The notes: generated from the letters alone by a model not told the origin. 64,000 bases of DNA from Kordia sp. SMS9 (GCF_003352465.1 NZ_CP031153.1:4240001-4304000); one strand, 5' to 3'; positions 18,300 to 27,886 are shown, counted from the first letter of the stretch. A program made the numbers and translations.

Positions 18300-18626
18300 C
18301 TACAGCTTTTTATAGGTGCTTTTTTCAGCAACATGCGGAAACTTTATCGAAGTTACGACACCATTTTTATACGAAAAATGATATTCCTCATGAAGTGGAT
18401 TCGTTCGATATAGAATTAAGGTTTCTTTTGTTAGTTTCCATGTTCCTGTGAATTGATGCCAAAGCCAACAACTGTCGCCACGAGATTTATATTCGTATGT
18501 GCCATCATTTTTTAATTCAAGTGTGTCAAATGAACGTTGGCTTTCTATTTGATATTTTCCAGAGATATCAGTGGAAGTCAAACAAAAGAAGCTAATTATT
18601 ATATAAGTGAGGAAAAGTTTGTGCAT
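18300..18626 (-). CDS. Small exported lipocalin-like protein
   Basis: 108 aa with a signal peptide (MHKLFLTYIIISFFCLTS). The mature part has alternating strands with the pattern GKYQIES, LELKNDGTYEYKS, GTWKLTKETLILY and YHFSYKNGVV, typical of small secreted lipocalin-like or copper-resistance-type barrels in Bacteroidota. Two Cys are present, one in the signal region and one in DSCWLW. Function is not known. Confidence 0.6.
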   Translation of the reverse strand: MHKLFLTYIIISFFCLTSTDISGKYQIESQRSFDTLELKNDGTYEYKSRGDSCWLWHQFTGTWKLTKETLILYRTNPLHEEYHFSYKNGVVTSIKFPHVAEKSTYKKL

Positions 18627-18723
18627 ATAATTAATGAATGATGATACAAGTTTGAAATTTTTTGTTTCTATTGTAATATAAATTAATCAAAAAACTCGTG
18701 TCATCAAAATGTCGAATAGAAAA

Positions 18724-18749
18724 AAAGATGCACGTTTCGGTGCATCTTT
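18724..18749 (-). terminator. Terminator of the minus-strand operon ending at 18772
   Basis: A 10-bp stem AAAGATGCAC / GTGCATCTTT with a 6-nt loop and, on the minus strand, a T-run. Confidence 0.9.
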
Positions 18750-18771
18750 ATGTATTTTGGAGTTTGTGTTT

Positions 18772-19257
18772 TTAGTTTAAAAAACGTCCGTGCCAACTCT
18801 CTTTGGCTGGTACTTCCCAGTTTTCTAGAAATTCTGCTTTGGTAGCTACCAAATTGTTGAATACGATGGTGTTTCCTGTCACGGCTCTGTCTTTTGCCAT
18901 TTTACGAAACGCTTTTAGGTCTTTATACGCCACGTATTCTCCTTGTTTGTAGGATACGTTCATTTTGTCCATCAAATCAACATTGTACTCTTTTTCTAAT
19001 TGTTGAATAAAGTGTACAGATGCATCAATGGAACAACCTGTTGCAGATTGCTTTTCTTGGTCTACCGCCAGAATGATGAAACGTTTGTACTTGATGTCGA
19101 ACGCCGCTTCTAAATCGCTTCCGTGTGCCGTCCACTGTGTGATAAAGTTGGATAGTTTTGCTTTGATTTCCTCCAACTCTACTTCACTGAAAGATCGATT
19201 GGCTTGGTAAATCCAAACTCTGGCTTCATCGGATATGTTGTCAAATTCTACAAGCAT
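18772..19257 (-). CDS. Conserved flavobacterial 161-aa protein, unknown
   Basis: Soluble 161-aa protein with MLVEFDNISDEARVWIYQAN at the start, a central FIILAVDQEKQSATGCSIDA strand with a conserved-looking Cys, and an Arg/Lys-rich C-terminus ending ESWHGRFLN. From memory, relatives in databases are often labelled ABC transporter ATPase, but no Walker A, signature or Walker B motif is present here, so that label is not supported. It is the last gene of a minus-strand run with a 6-bp gap to its neighbour, followed by a terminator. Confidence 0.75.
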   Translation of the reverse strand: MLVEFDNISDEARVWIYQANRSFSEVELEEIKAKLSNFITQWTAHGSDLEAAFDIKYKRFIILAVDQEKQSATGCSIDASVHFIQQLEKEYNVDLMDKMNVSYKQGEYVAYKDLKAFRKMAKDRAVTGNTIVFNNLVATKAEFLENWEVPAKESWHGRFLN

Positions 19258-19263
19258 GATTTT

Positions 19264-19902
19264 TTAGTTTACAACTTCAATTTTTCGCAATACTTTGTAC
19301 GTACGATAGTCTTTTAATTTTGGATCGTACATTTCTATGCTTTCAAAAGAAATTTCTAATTGTTTCTTTTTGAGGTCTTTCATATCGCTCAATAACTCTT
19401 GTCCTTCAAAATATTCTAACCACAAAAATTTGTACATTCTTTTGTTGGTTCCTTTAAAGCTAAGCACATTGAACTGATCATTGACCAATTTTACTGCTTC
19501 TCCAGAAACCACTGTGAATACAGGTGTTGTTTCATCTGAAGCATTGTAGTTTTCTACTTCTTCTTCAATGATATCTTTGGCAAAAGACATAAAGGTATCT
19601 GGGCAAACCGTGATCATTTTCATCCCGATTTCTTGACCAAACTTTTCCATAGACGTTGCATCATCAAAGCTAACATTCATGTATTTGTCTATACGCGCTT
19701 TAAACTTTCCATACGAGTTGATCAAACACAATCCTAGTTGTACTTCAATGTCTTTTTGTGAAATGCCTTCATCTACTTTCTCAGAAATACATGCACAGAC
19801 ATCATTGGTGACGTCTTCTAATACTTTATCTTTTGTATCTTTATCTTGTGCGTTGACAATCATTGTCATACACATAATAAGTAATATGCTAATTTTCTTC
19901 AT
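19264..19902 (-). CDS. Exported protein of unknown function in the Fe-S/envelope operon
   Basis: 212 aa from ATG 19902, where a clean signal peptide starts (MKKISILLIMCMTMIVNAQ). A longer frame overlapping the upstream gene is rejected. The first half is helical with VCACISEK and VQLGLCLINSYG (Cys-containing). The second half is strand-rich, ending DYRTYKVLRKIEVVN. No family is recognised. It starts one base after the stop of the CCG gene and so is co-translated with it. Confidence 0.7.
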   Translation of the reverse strand: MKKISILLIMCMTMIVNAQDKDTKDKVLEDVTNDVCACISEKVDEGISQKDIEVQLGLCLINSYGKFKARIDKYMNVSFDDATSMEKFGQEIGMKMITVCPDTFMSFAKDIIEEEVENYNASDETTPVFTVVSGEAVKLVNDQFNVLSFKGTNKRMYKFLWLEYFEGQELLSDMKDLKKKQLEISFESIEMYDPKLKDYRTYKVLRKIEVVN

Positions 19903-19903
19903 A

Positions 19904-20683
19904 TTATAAGTCTTGTGCGTTTGCAATAAGCTCTGCGATATCTTGTACCACAATGCTATCTTCTTTTTCTTTGTTTTTAATTCCGTCCGTCATCATGGTA
20001 TTGCAAAAAGGACAACCCGCAGCAATGATATCTGGTTGTACTTCTAGTGCTTGCTCGGTACGTTCAATGTTTACTTCTTTGTTGCCAGGTTCGGCATCTT
20101 TAAACATTTGTGCGCCACCTGCGCCACAGCAAAGTCCTTTTTTGCGGCAGTTTTTCATTTCTACCAGTTCCACATCCAATTTACGGATCAATTCTCTTGG
20201 TGCTTCATATACATCATTGGCACGGCCTAAATAGCAAGGATCATGAAATGTGATACGTTTCCCTTTGAAGTGTCCACCTTCAATCGTTAAACGGCCATCG
20301 TCTAACAATGATTTTAGGAATTGTGTATGGTGTACTACATCGTAGTTTCCTCCCAAAGAAGGATATTCATTTTTGATCGTATTGAAACAATGCGGACATG
20401 CGGTGACTACTTTTTTTACTTCATACGCATTCATCACTTCAATATTCGTAACGGCTTGCATTTGAAATAAAAATTCGTTTCCGGCACGTTTGGCAGGATC
20501 TCCTGTACAACTTTCTTCTGCGCCTAATACTGCAAACTCAACATTTGCATTGTTTAGGATTTTTACAAACGCTTTGGTTATTTTTTTGGCTCTGTCGTCA
20601 AAACTTCCTGCGCAACCCACCCAAAAAAGTACTTCAGGTTGTTTGCCTTCCGCCATGTATTCTGCCATTGTAGGTACTTTCAT
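19904..20683 (-). CDS. CCG-domain (Fe-S)-binding oxidoreductase subunit, HdrB/LutA-like
   Basis: 259 aa with two cysteine-rich CCG-type domains. The first has VGCAGSFDDRAKK and GAEESCTGDPAKR; the second has HDPCYLGRANDVY, then NCRKKGLCCGAGGAQM and ends CPFCNTMMTD. This is the pattern of heterodisulfide-reductase subunit B and the LutA/GlpC C-terminal region, which bind non-cubane or [4Fe-4S] clusters for electron transfer. It lies 21 bp after the membrane Fe-S protein at 20705, and the two probably form one complex. The electron donor and acceptor are not identified. Confidence 0.88.
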   Translation of the reverse strand: MKVPTMAEYMAEGKQPEVLFWVGCAGSFDDRAKKITKAFVKILNNANVEFAVLGAEESCTGDPAKRAGNEFLFQMQAVTNIEVMNAYEVKKVVTACPHCFNTIKNEYPSLGGNYDVVHHTQFLKSLLDDGRLTIEGGHFKGKRITFHDPCYLGRANDVYEAPRELIRKLDVELVEMKNCRKKGLCCGAGGAQMFKDAEPGNKEVNIERTEQALEVQPDIIAAGCPFCNTMMTDGIKNKEKEDSIVVQDIAELIANAQDL

Positions 20684-20704
20684 CTTCGTATTTTTTTAGT
20701 TGTA

Positions 20705-22024
20705 TTAGTTTTCGTCTTTCCAGTTTAGTCGGTCCATTTGGTTGTATGGCCAAGGCGCTCCATTGTTTTCAATGTTCCCCATCATCACGTTTAGTTCGGA
20801 TGGTGCAGCTGATTGTTCCATGACTAAGTATTTTCGCATTTCTATAATGATAGATAACGGATCAATGTTTACAGGACAGGCTTCTACACAGGCATTACAC
20901 GAAGTACATGCCCATAATTCTTCTGGTGTGATATAATCGTTGAGGAGCGCTTTGCCATCGTCTACAAAAGTTCCGTTGTTTGCGTCAATGTTTTTTCCGA
21001 CTTCTTCGAGACGATCTCTCGTATCCATCATGATTTTACGTGGCGATAGTTTTTTTCCTGTTTGATTGGCAGGACATTCGCTGGTACAACGCCCGCATTC
21101 GGTACAGGTATACGAGTTCATCAATTGTACCCAATGCAAGTCTTGCACGTCAGAAGCGCCAAATTTTTCAGGTTCGCCTTCGTCTTCTCCTTCTGCGGGA
21201 GCGGCAAACGGATCTGCATTCGGATCCATCATTAACATGACTTCTTTGGTAACGGCGGCATCATTGACAAATTCACCTTTCGGTTTTAAGTTGGCATACC
21301 ACGTATTTGGGAATGCTAATAGAATGTGTAAATGCTTTGAGTAGTACAGATAATTTAAGAAAATTAAGATTCCTGCAATGTGCAACCACCAAGCAGTACG
21401 TTCTACCATGTTTGCCATTTCTATATTTTCAGTACCTTCAAATAAAGGATATAAGTATTGACTGATGACATTTCCATGACCTGCTTCTTGAAATGGAATA
21501 TCAGAAGCATTCATCACCAAGAATAAAGTCATTAATACGACTTCAAAATAGAGAATGATATTTCCATCGCTTTTGGGCCAACCTTTCATTTCGGCACTTA
21601 AAAAACGTTTGAGTTTGATGACATTTCGGCGCAGCCAGAAGATAATCACTGTTACCAATACGGCTACTGCCAATATTTCAAAGCTTCCTATTAAGAAACC
21701 ATATACCGTTTCGCCAATAACAGTTTCAAAGATACGATGCGTTCCAAAAAGTCCGTCAATAATGATTTCTAACACTTCAATATTGATGATGACAAACCCT
21801 ACATATACTATAATGTGTAAGAGTCCTGCGATTGGGCGACGCACCATTTTGGATTGTCCTAGTGCGATCATCGCCATGTTTTTCCAACGTTCCGATTTGT
21901 TATCAGAACGATCTACATCTCTTCCAAGCTTGATGTTTCTGGTTAGTTTTCGAACATTTTTTGTAAAATAGCCTACGCCAGCAATGAGAAGTATGGCAAA
22001 TAGAATATTAGGAATGTACTCCAT
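20705..22024 (-). CDS. Membrane (Fe-S) oxidoreductase with two [4Fe-4S] clusters, HdrC/HdrE-like
   Basis: 439 aa. The N-terminal half has about six membrane segments resembling the b-type cytochrome (NarI/HdrE) fold. The C-terminal half carries two [4Fe-4S] motifs, CTECGRCTSECP (about 311-322) and CTSCNACVEACP (about 375-386). It likely passes electrons between the membrane quinone/heme part and the CCG protein encoded directly downstream. The same-strand gene order, amidase, MlaD, this protein, CCG protein, suggests an operon running down to 18772. Confidence 0.87.
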   Translation of the reverse strand: MEYIPNILFAILLIAGVGYFTKNVRKLTRNIKLGRDVDRSDNKSERWKNMAMIALGQSKMVRRPIAGLLHIIVYVGFVIINIEVLEIIIDGLFGTHRIFETVIGETVYGFLIGSFEILAVAVLVTVIIFWLRRNVIKLKRFLSAEMKGWPKSDGNIILYFEVVLMTLFLVMNASDIPFQEAGHGNVISQYLYPLFEGTENIEMANMVERTAWWLHIAGILIFLNYLYYSKHLHILLAFPNTWYANLKPKGEFVNDAAVTKEVMLMMDPNADPFAAPAEGEDEGEPEKFGASDVQDLHWVQLMNSYTCTECGRCTSECPANQTGKKLSPRKIMMDTRDRLEEVGKNIDANNGTFVDDGKALLNDYITPEELWACTSCNACVEACPVNIDPLSIIIEMRKYLVMEQSAAPSELNVMMGNIENNGAPWPYNQMDRLNWKDEN

Positions 22025-22058
22025 AAGTAGTCAATCTTTTGTTAGTTAGGTGTTATGC

Positions 22059-23042
22059 TTAGTCTTTCTTTTCTTCGTTTTCTTCTTTTGGAGGTGTGTA
22101 TTTTTTTGCTTTTTTTCCAAATAGAGAGAAATGTACATATCGTTTCGGATTCAACTTCATGTCTTCTAGCAATTGTTCCATTTGTAAAGTCATGCCCGTA
22201 AGATTGTCGTAAAGATCATCTTCTTTCAATAGTTTACCTACTGAACCTTCTCCGTTTTCAATCCCTGCAATGATGTTGTCAAATCCTTGTATGGTGGATT
22301 GTAATTGCTTTACCGTTTTGTTGAATTCAATATTTGCTAAGGAGTCCGATACTTTGGAGAAGTTTGCCGTTATCGTGTTGACATTCGTCATAGCACTGTC
22401 CAGCTTTTGTTTGTTATTTTCAAGAATGGAATTGAACGTTCCAGAGGCTTTTTTAAAGTTTGAAATGGTCGAATTTAATTCTGTAATGCTGTTTTTGATT
22501 TTTTGTCGCGATTCAACATCTAAAATTGTATTCACTGCTGTCAATAACGAATCTGCGCTGACAATCATGCGTTCTACTTTTGCTTGAATTGGCACGAGTT
22601 GATTTTTAATATCATCCATCATGCCTGGACGAACTTCCGCGCGGAGTGTATCTCCGGAAACTGCTATTGCCGAATTGTCTTGTTTGAGTAAAATTGACAA
22701 CGATTTTCCGCCAATAAAACCATTTTCTTGGAGTTGCACCGTACTGTTTTTGGAGAACTTAAAATCATGATTGATGGCTAAGGTAACTATTGATTTTCCC
22801 GTAGGTTGCAATTGAATGTCTTCAACTTTTCCAACTTGATAACCATTAATCATTACTTTCGTAGAAGGAACCAAACCACCAACATCGTTGTATTCTGCAT
22901 AAAACACTCTCGCATCTGAAAAAACAGATTTTGACATTAAGTAACTAATTCCAACGTATAACAGGGCTAATGCAGTAATGGCCAGTAAGCCTGTTTTAAT
23001 TTCTTTAGATATTTTCAATTTCTGGGTATTTGTGAACTTCAC
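22059..23042 (-). CDS. MlaD/MCE-family lipid-transport protein
   Basis: 327 aa. One N-terminal membrane helix (about 17-33) is followed by an MCE domain (about 40-120) with FYAEYNDVGGLVPSTKV and INGYQVGKVEDI. A long helical region (about 150-275) and a charged Lys/Glu tail follow. This is the architecture of the substrate-binding MlaD subunit of ABC phospholipid-transport systems between inner and outer membranes. The ATPase and permease are not in the window. It is 39 bp downstream of the amidase gene. Confidence 0.88.
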   Translation of the reverse strand: MKFTNTQKLKISKEIKTGLLAITALALLYVGISYLMSKSVFSDARVFYAEYNDVGGLVPSTKVMINGYQVGKVEDIQLQPTGKSIVTLAINHDFKFSKNSTVQLQENGFIGGKSLSILLKQDNSAIAVSGDTLRAEVRPGMMDDIKNQLVPIQAKVERMIVSADSLLTAVNTILDVESRQKIKNSITELNSTISNFKKASGTFNSILENNKQKLDSAMTNVNTITANFSKVSDSLANIEFNKTVKQLQSTIQGFDNIIAGIENGEGSVGKLLKEDDLYDNLTGMTLQMEQLLEDMKLNPKRYVHFSLFGKKAKKYTPPKEENEEKKD

Positions 23043-23081
23043 AAAATTAGCTATTTTTTTACTAAGAATACGTCTAATTTA

Positions 23082-24215
23082 TTATTGATTCAATACTTGA
23101 CTTAAAGGAACCTTTTTTCCTTTTTTGAAAGCTACAATATAACAATCCGTGTAACCTTTGTTTTGGGCAACAGTTTTGAGTCGCTTTATTTCCTCATAAT
23201 CAGAAGTTTTCCCGTAGAAATACCGAAAGATTCCTCCTGATTTTTCTCTGGAAATTTGATCGAGTCCTTTAAAGTTATAGGATTTTGTAGCGATTTTTTT
23301 AGAGCTTGCCGATAACTGTACTTTAAATGTTATGCCTTTGAATACGCGCGAAGGTAAGGTTTCTTTACTAACAGTAGCTTCTACAATCACTTCCTCGTCA
23401 TCTTCATACGCAGTTTCAGAATGCAATTCTATGTATTTTTTGACTGCATTGTATAAAGATGTCGTCATGATTTTTTTTCCTCGTTTAGAGTTTAAATAAT
23501 CTTCCTCTTTTTTATGCGTTAAGAAACCGAGTTCTACCAATACGCTTGGCATGTAGGTTTTTGATAATACCCAAAAACCTGCTTGCTTTACACCTCTGTC
23601 TTTTCGCTTTGCGGTGACTTTGAATTCTTTTTGAATGTAAGAAGCTATTTCGATGCTTTGATCTAAGTATTCTTCTTGAAGAATGATCAAGCTGATTAAG
23701 GATTCTGGCGAATTTGGATCAAAACCTTTATATACTTCTTCATAGTTGTCTTCCATAAAGATCACCGAGTTTTCACGTTTGGCAACTTCTAAGTTAGCTT
23801 TGTTTTTACTTAAACCCAATACAAATGTTTCTGAACCGTACGCTGTTCCTTTTCCTTTAGGTTGCGCATTGCAGTGAATTGAAATAAACAAATCGGCTTT
23901 TTTCTTGTTGGTCATTACTGCACGTTGACTCAAAGTTGGGTATGTATCTGCTGTACGTGTATACAATACTTTTACATTGGGAAGTTTGGCTAACATTTTA
24001 CCCAAAGCCAAGGAAACATCGAGTGCAATATCTTTCTCCGTGGTTTTGTAACGTTTGGTTCCTGGCGTTCCTGTATCGCGTCCGCCATGACCAGGATCGA
24101 TCATTACTACAAACTGTTTTCGCTTTTTTGGCTTGTTTTCGTCTGTCATTTCATTTGCCACAACCATTGTTGTTGAAACCAAAAAAAGAATTAAAATTGA
24201 AAAATATTTATACAT
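23082..24215 (-). CDS. N-acetylmuramoyl-L-alanine amidase (Amidase_3) with SPOR-like C-terminus
   Basis: 377 aa with a signal peptide (1-20). The zinc amidase domain has IDPGHGGRDTG (H43), a Glu ligand in KTTEKDIALDV (E60), FISIHCNA and the catalytic-Glu motif VELGFLTHKKE. A strand-rich C-terminal region (about 295-365, VQLSASSKK to CYIVAFKKGKK) looks like a SPOR-type peptidoglycan-binding module. It cleaves the stem peptide from glycan and is involved in cell separation. It is the first gene of the minus-strand run and is divergent from the LptD-like gene. Confidence 0.92.
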   Translation of the reverse strand: MYKYFSILILFLVSTTMVVANEMTDENKPKKRKQFVVMIDPGHGGRDTGTPGTKRYKTTEKDIALDVSLALGKMLAKLPNVKVLYTRTADTYPTLSQRAVMTNKKKADLFISIHCNAQPKGKGTAYGSETFVLGLSKNKANLEVAKRENSVIFMEDNYEEVYKGFDPNSPESLISLIILQEEYLDQSIEIASYIQKEFKVTAKRKDRGVKQAGFWVLSKTYMPSVLVELGFLTHKKEEDYLNSKRGKKIMTTSLYNAVKKYIELHSETAYEDDEEVIVEATVSKETLPSRVFKGITFKVQLSASSKKIATKSYNFKGLDQISREKSGGIFRYFYGKTSDYEEIKRLKTVAQNKGYTDCYIVAFKKGKKVPLSQVLNQ

Positions 24216-24323
24216 AAAGTTAATTTCTATTCGTTTATTAGATAATAATGCGATTTGTGCGTTCCTTATTGTGTTAATTATGATTAAAATATCATAAATG
24301 TATGATAAAAATACACGACTAGG

Positions 24324-24355
24324 TTTGGCACTTCAAATATTGAGCCATACTTTTA
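24324..24355 (+). promoter_or_regulatory. Promoter of the LptD-like gene
   Basis: TTTG (24324-24327), 20 bp, then TACTTTTA (24348-24355) matches the Bacteroidota -33/-7 layout TTTG-N19-21-TAnnTTTG with one mismatch. Confidence 0.5.
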
Positions 24356-24391
24356 CGCCTTTCGTATGATAAACGAAAATATAAAAGTTAG

Positions 24392-27172
24392 TTGATTATT
24401 CATAAAAGAAACCTTTCTTTTGTGTATTATAAAGATTTAGGACTTACACCATTGCAAACAAAGAGATTTTACATAGGAATACAACTGATCCTACTTTTCA
24501 TGAGTTTCGTTGCTTTTTCACAAGAACTTCCAGAGAGAAAGAAACTTCCCTTCAAATCTGAAAAGGGAAAGGAAAAAGAAATGGATACTGTGAAGGTAAA
24601 CGTTGATGACGCTATTAAGCTTGGAACGCGCAAGGTGAATGATTCGGTGAAAAACGATTCTATTCAAAAAGATTCGCTTCCCAAGAAACAACCACTGCTT
24701 TTAGATCAAATAAAATACAAAGCGAAAGATTATGTAAAGATTAGCCAACGCAAAAAAGAAATTCTTTTGTATGATGAAGCTGAAATTTACTATCAAGATA
24801 CGGAACTAAAGTCTGGAATCATCATTTTAAATTATGAAAAAAATGAAGTCTATGCTGGGCGTTTAAAAGATTCGGCAGGTGTATATTCGCAAGCGCCGTA
24901 TTTTAAACAAGCCAATAGTGTGGTAGAACCCGATTCGATTCGCTTTAATTTTGATACGGAAAAAGCACTGATTTGGAATTCACGAACGGAACAAAATAAC
25001 ACACAGATTCTTGGAGAATTGACCAAAAAGGAAAACGATTCGGTCATTTTTATTAAGAACGCTAAGTTTACGACTTCAAAAAATATTGACAATCCTGAAT
25101 ATTATTTTTTAGCGCGAAAGATCAAATTAGTGCCGAACAAAAAGATTGTTTCTGGAGTAACCAATATGTATATCGCCGATGTACCAACGCCGATTGGTTT
25201 TCCGTTTGCCTATTTTCCGCTGACGGACGACAGAGCTTCTGGATTTATATTCCCAACGTTTGGAGAAAATAGCAGTCGTGGGTACTTCTTTCAAAATGGA
25301 GGTTATTATTTTGCCATTAATGATTATGTAGATTTGGCGCTCTTGGGCGATTATTACACGAATGGAAGTTATGCCTTTCGAATTGAATCAAATTATGCCT
25401 TGCGCTATCGCTTTCGCGGAAATTTAAGCATGCGATTTGAAGCCGTGATAAACAGTCAACGTGGTTTTCCCGACTACAGCAAATCAAATATTTACAACAT
25501 TCGCTGGTCGCACAATCAAGATCAGAAAGCCAATCCAAATTCGCGATTTTCTGCTTCGGTAAACTTAGGAAGTAGCCAGTTTTTTCAAGCATCGATCAAC
25601 CAATTGAATACGCCAAATTTCCTGAATAATACCTTGAATTCGTCCGTTTCGTATTCAAAAACATTTCCTTCGTATCCATCGGTCAATGTTTCGTTAACAG
25701 CGACACACAATCAAAATACGCAAACGGAAAGCGTCAATCTTACACTACCAACCTTACAGGCTAGTGTAGAGCGTATTTTTCCATTCGCACCAAAAGACAA
25801 ACCGAAAAGAGGCGCGTTACAAAATATCAACTTTCAGTATAATTTACGAGGTGAAAACAGAATTAGCACTACTGATTCTCTGTTTTTTACCAAAGAAATG
25901 TTTAACGATGCCAAAGTGGGCATGCGACATACCATTCCGATCAGTACCAACTTTAAAGTATTCGATTATATTAGTGTGAGTTTGGGTGGAAATTATGATG
26001 AAGTTTGGACGTTACAAACGACAAATCGTACAAATGCCTTTGAAGATGAAGATACAGGAGAAATATTTGAGTCTGTAAAAGATACCATTAGCGGATTTGA
26101 TTCCTACAGAACTTATAACTTTAGTGCCAGTGTGGGAACTACCTTATACGGTACCTTTAATCGTGGGGAAGATAAGAAAATTCAAGCCATTCGACATACG
26201 TTGCGACCTTCTATCAGTTATAGTTACAATCCCGCTTTTGATCAGTATTATGACGAATATATTATTGATGCTGAACAAGGAACCAGACAACAATACACAC
26301 GTTTTGAAGACGGACTTTTTGGGGTGCCGAGTCAAAATTTTGCAAGTTCCATTGGGTTGAACCTTGCCAATACGGTAGAAGCTAAAATTCGTCCCAAAGA
26401 TTCTACACAAACAGAACCTAAAAAGGTGATGTTGCTAAATAGTTTGAACTTTTCAACCAATTATAATATTGCCGCCGATTCCTTAGCGTGGTCGCCTGTG
26501 CGAGTTTCGGGTAGTACCGTTTTGTTAAACAATAAGTTGAGCGTAAACTTTGGAGCTAATTTAGATCCGTATGCCATTGACAATCAAGGAACGCGTATTA
26601 ACAAATTTAATATTAATAATGGTGGAAGTTTATTCCGATTGACGAGTGCCAACATGAACTTGAATTATTCTTTTTCGAGTAAAAACTTTGAAGGTGGCGG
26701 TTCTGGAGTTGACAATACGCGAAGTGGTGGACGAGACGATGACTTGTTTGGTCAGGCACAGGATTTTAGTGATCGGCAAACCTTTAATGATGATAGTGAT
26801 GACGATGAAGAAAAGGAAGATGTAGAAGCGTATCGAGCCAAAATTCCGTGGGATTTACGAGTCGCCTATACGGTTACCTATCTCAACAGCAATCGACAAA
26901 ACGAAATTTCTAACAATTCCATCATGTTTTCTGGAAACGTAGAGCTTACGCCACAATGGAAAGTGGGAGTTTCGTCTGGTTACGACTTTAAAAACCAAGG
27001 ATTTACCTTTACACAAATGCGTTTTGAACGTGATTTGAAAAGTTGGCGAATCAATTTTAATTGGGTTCCGTTTAGTGCGCGTGCTTCTTGGTATTTCTTT
27101 ATTGGAATTAAAGCATCTATTTTACGTGATGTAAAGTGGGAACAGCGTAGTGAGCCAGATAGAAGGTTGTAA
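24392..27172 (+). CDS. LptD-like outer-membrane LPS-assembly barrel protein
   Basis: 926-aa outer-membrane protein. An N-terminal signal region (IGIQLILLFMSFVAFSQ) is followed by a charged linker, an OstA/LptA-like beta-jellyroll (about 115-260: ILLYDEAEIYYQD, NYEKNEVYAGR), and a barrel with DVPTPIGFPFAYFPL and many alternating strands. This is the size and order of the Bacteroidota LptD group, which inserts LPS. No ATG precedes the signal peptide: TTG 24392 gives a long N-terminus, and TTG 24452 gives the better one (LQTKRFYIGIQ). An acidic Asp-rich stretch (about 790-815) interrupts the barrel. Confidence 0.87.
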   Translation: MIIHKRNLSFVYYKDLGLTPLQTKRFYIGIQLILLFMSFVAFSQELPERKKLPFKSEKGKEKEMDTVKVNVDDAIKLGTRKVNDSVKNDSIQKDSLPKKQPLLLDQIKYKAKDYVKISQRKKEILLYDEAEIYYQDTELKSGIIILNYEKNEVYAGRLKDSAGVYSQAPYFKQANSVVEPDSIRFNFDTEKALIWNSRTEQNNTQILGELTKKENDSVIFIKNAKFTTSKNIDNPEYYFLARKIKLVPNKKIVSGVTNMYIADVPTPIGFPFAYFPLTDDRASGFIFPTFGENSSRGYFFQNGGYYFAINDYVDLALLGDYYTNGSYAFRIESNYALRYRFRGNLSMRFEAVINSQRGFPDYSKSNIYNIRWSHNQDQKANPNSRFSASVNLGSSQFFQASINQLNTPNFLNNTLNSSVSYSKTFPSYPSVNVSLTATHNQNTQTESVNLTLPTLQASVERIFPFAPKDKPKRGALQNINFQYNLRGENRISTTDSLFFTKEMFNDAKVGMRHTIPISTNFKVFDYISVSLGGNYDEVWTLQTTNRTNAFEDEDTGEIFESVKDTISGFDSYRTYNFSASVGTTLYGTFNRGEDKKIQAIRHTLRPSISYSYNPAFDQYYDEYIIDAEQGTRQQYTRFEDGLFGVPSQNFASSIGLNLANTVEAKIRPKDSTQTEPKKVMLLNSLNFSTNYNIAADSLAWSPVRVSGSTVLLNNKLSVNFGANLDPYAIDNQGTRINKFNINNGGSLFRLTSANMNLNYSFSSKNFEGGGSGVDNTRSGGRDDDLFGQAQDFSDRQTFNDDSDDDEEKEDVEAYRAKIPWDLRVAYTVTYLNSNRQNEISNNSIMFSGNVELTPQWKVGVSSGYDFKNQGFTFTQMRFERDLKSWRINFNWVPFSARASWYFFIGIKASILRDVKWEQRSEPDRRL

Positions 27173-27315
27173 TGTAGCAGGTGTTACACTACTTAGACTT
27201 GCTTAGACTTACTTAGACGCGCTATGTGCATTTAGAATATAGAGGTCGTTTGCTTTTAATCGAATACACAAAAAGACAAATCCACAAAATAACAACTAGC
27301 AAAAAAACAACAACC

Positions 27316-27705
27316 ATGGCAAAACAAATCATTTCTACACCAAATGCGCCGGCTCCTATTGGACCGTACAACCAGGCAATACTCATTAATGGAACTTTAT
27401 ACACATCAGGACAAATTGCTATTGATCCAAAAACGAAAGAACTCGTCATGGATTCTATTGAAGCAGAAACGACCCAAGTGATGGAAAATATGAAAGCAGT
27501 ATTAGCTGCGGCGAATATGACTTTTGAAAATGTTGTAAAAACGTCTATTTTCATTAAGAACATGAACGATTTTAAGAAAATTAATCCTATATACGGTCAG
27601 TATTTTGATGAAGCCACAGCGCCAGCACGCGAAACGGTAGAAGTTGGAAACTTACCAATGTATGTAAACGTGGAGATTTCTATGATTGCGGTGGAAGGTG
27701 TATAA
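27316..27705 (+). CDS. ridA: RidA-family enamine/imine deaminase
   Basis: 129 aa from ATG 27316; an in-frame upstream extension is rejected because it lacks homology. It is typical RidA/YjgF: APIGPYNQA at the N-terminus, LYTSGQIAIDP, the central helix VMENMKAVLAAANMTFENVV, and PARETVEVGNLP with the substrate-binding Arg, ending VNVEISMIAV. RidA hydrolyses reactive 2-aminoacrylate and other enamines released by PLP enzymes. It is 143 bp downstream of the LptD-like gene, probably a separate unit. Confidence 0.95.
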   Translation: MAKQIISTPNAPAPIGPYNQAILINGTLYTSGQIAIDPKTKELVMDSIEAETTQVMENMKAVLAAANMTFENVVKTSIFIKNMNDFKKINPIYGQYFDEATAPARETVEVGNLPMYVNVEISMIAVEGV

Positions 27706-27886
27706 CTACTAGTGAGCACTTCGTTAATTAATGCCTGTATTTAAGATACAAACAAAAACTTTATATCAAAAAATGAAAACAGTGTTTTTGATGTCATTCA
27801 TACAATGGTTTCATCATTCCACAAAAAAACTACAAAGTTCTCGAGCGATTTTTCCTAATTTTAAAATCAAATCAAAAACTTAAATC

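Noticed and set aside
27731..27883. 50-codon frame between ridA and the 51-aa leader peptide
   Set aside because: No recognisable leader, domain or ribosome-binding site; composition looks like AT-rich non-coding DNA. It may be the leader region of the peptide gene.
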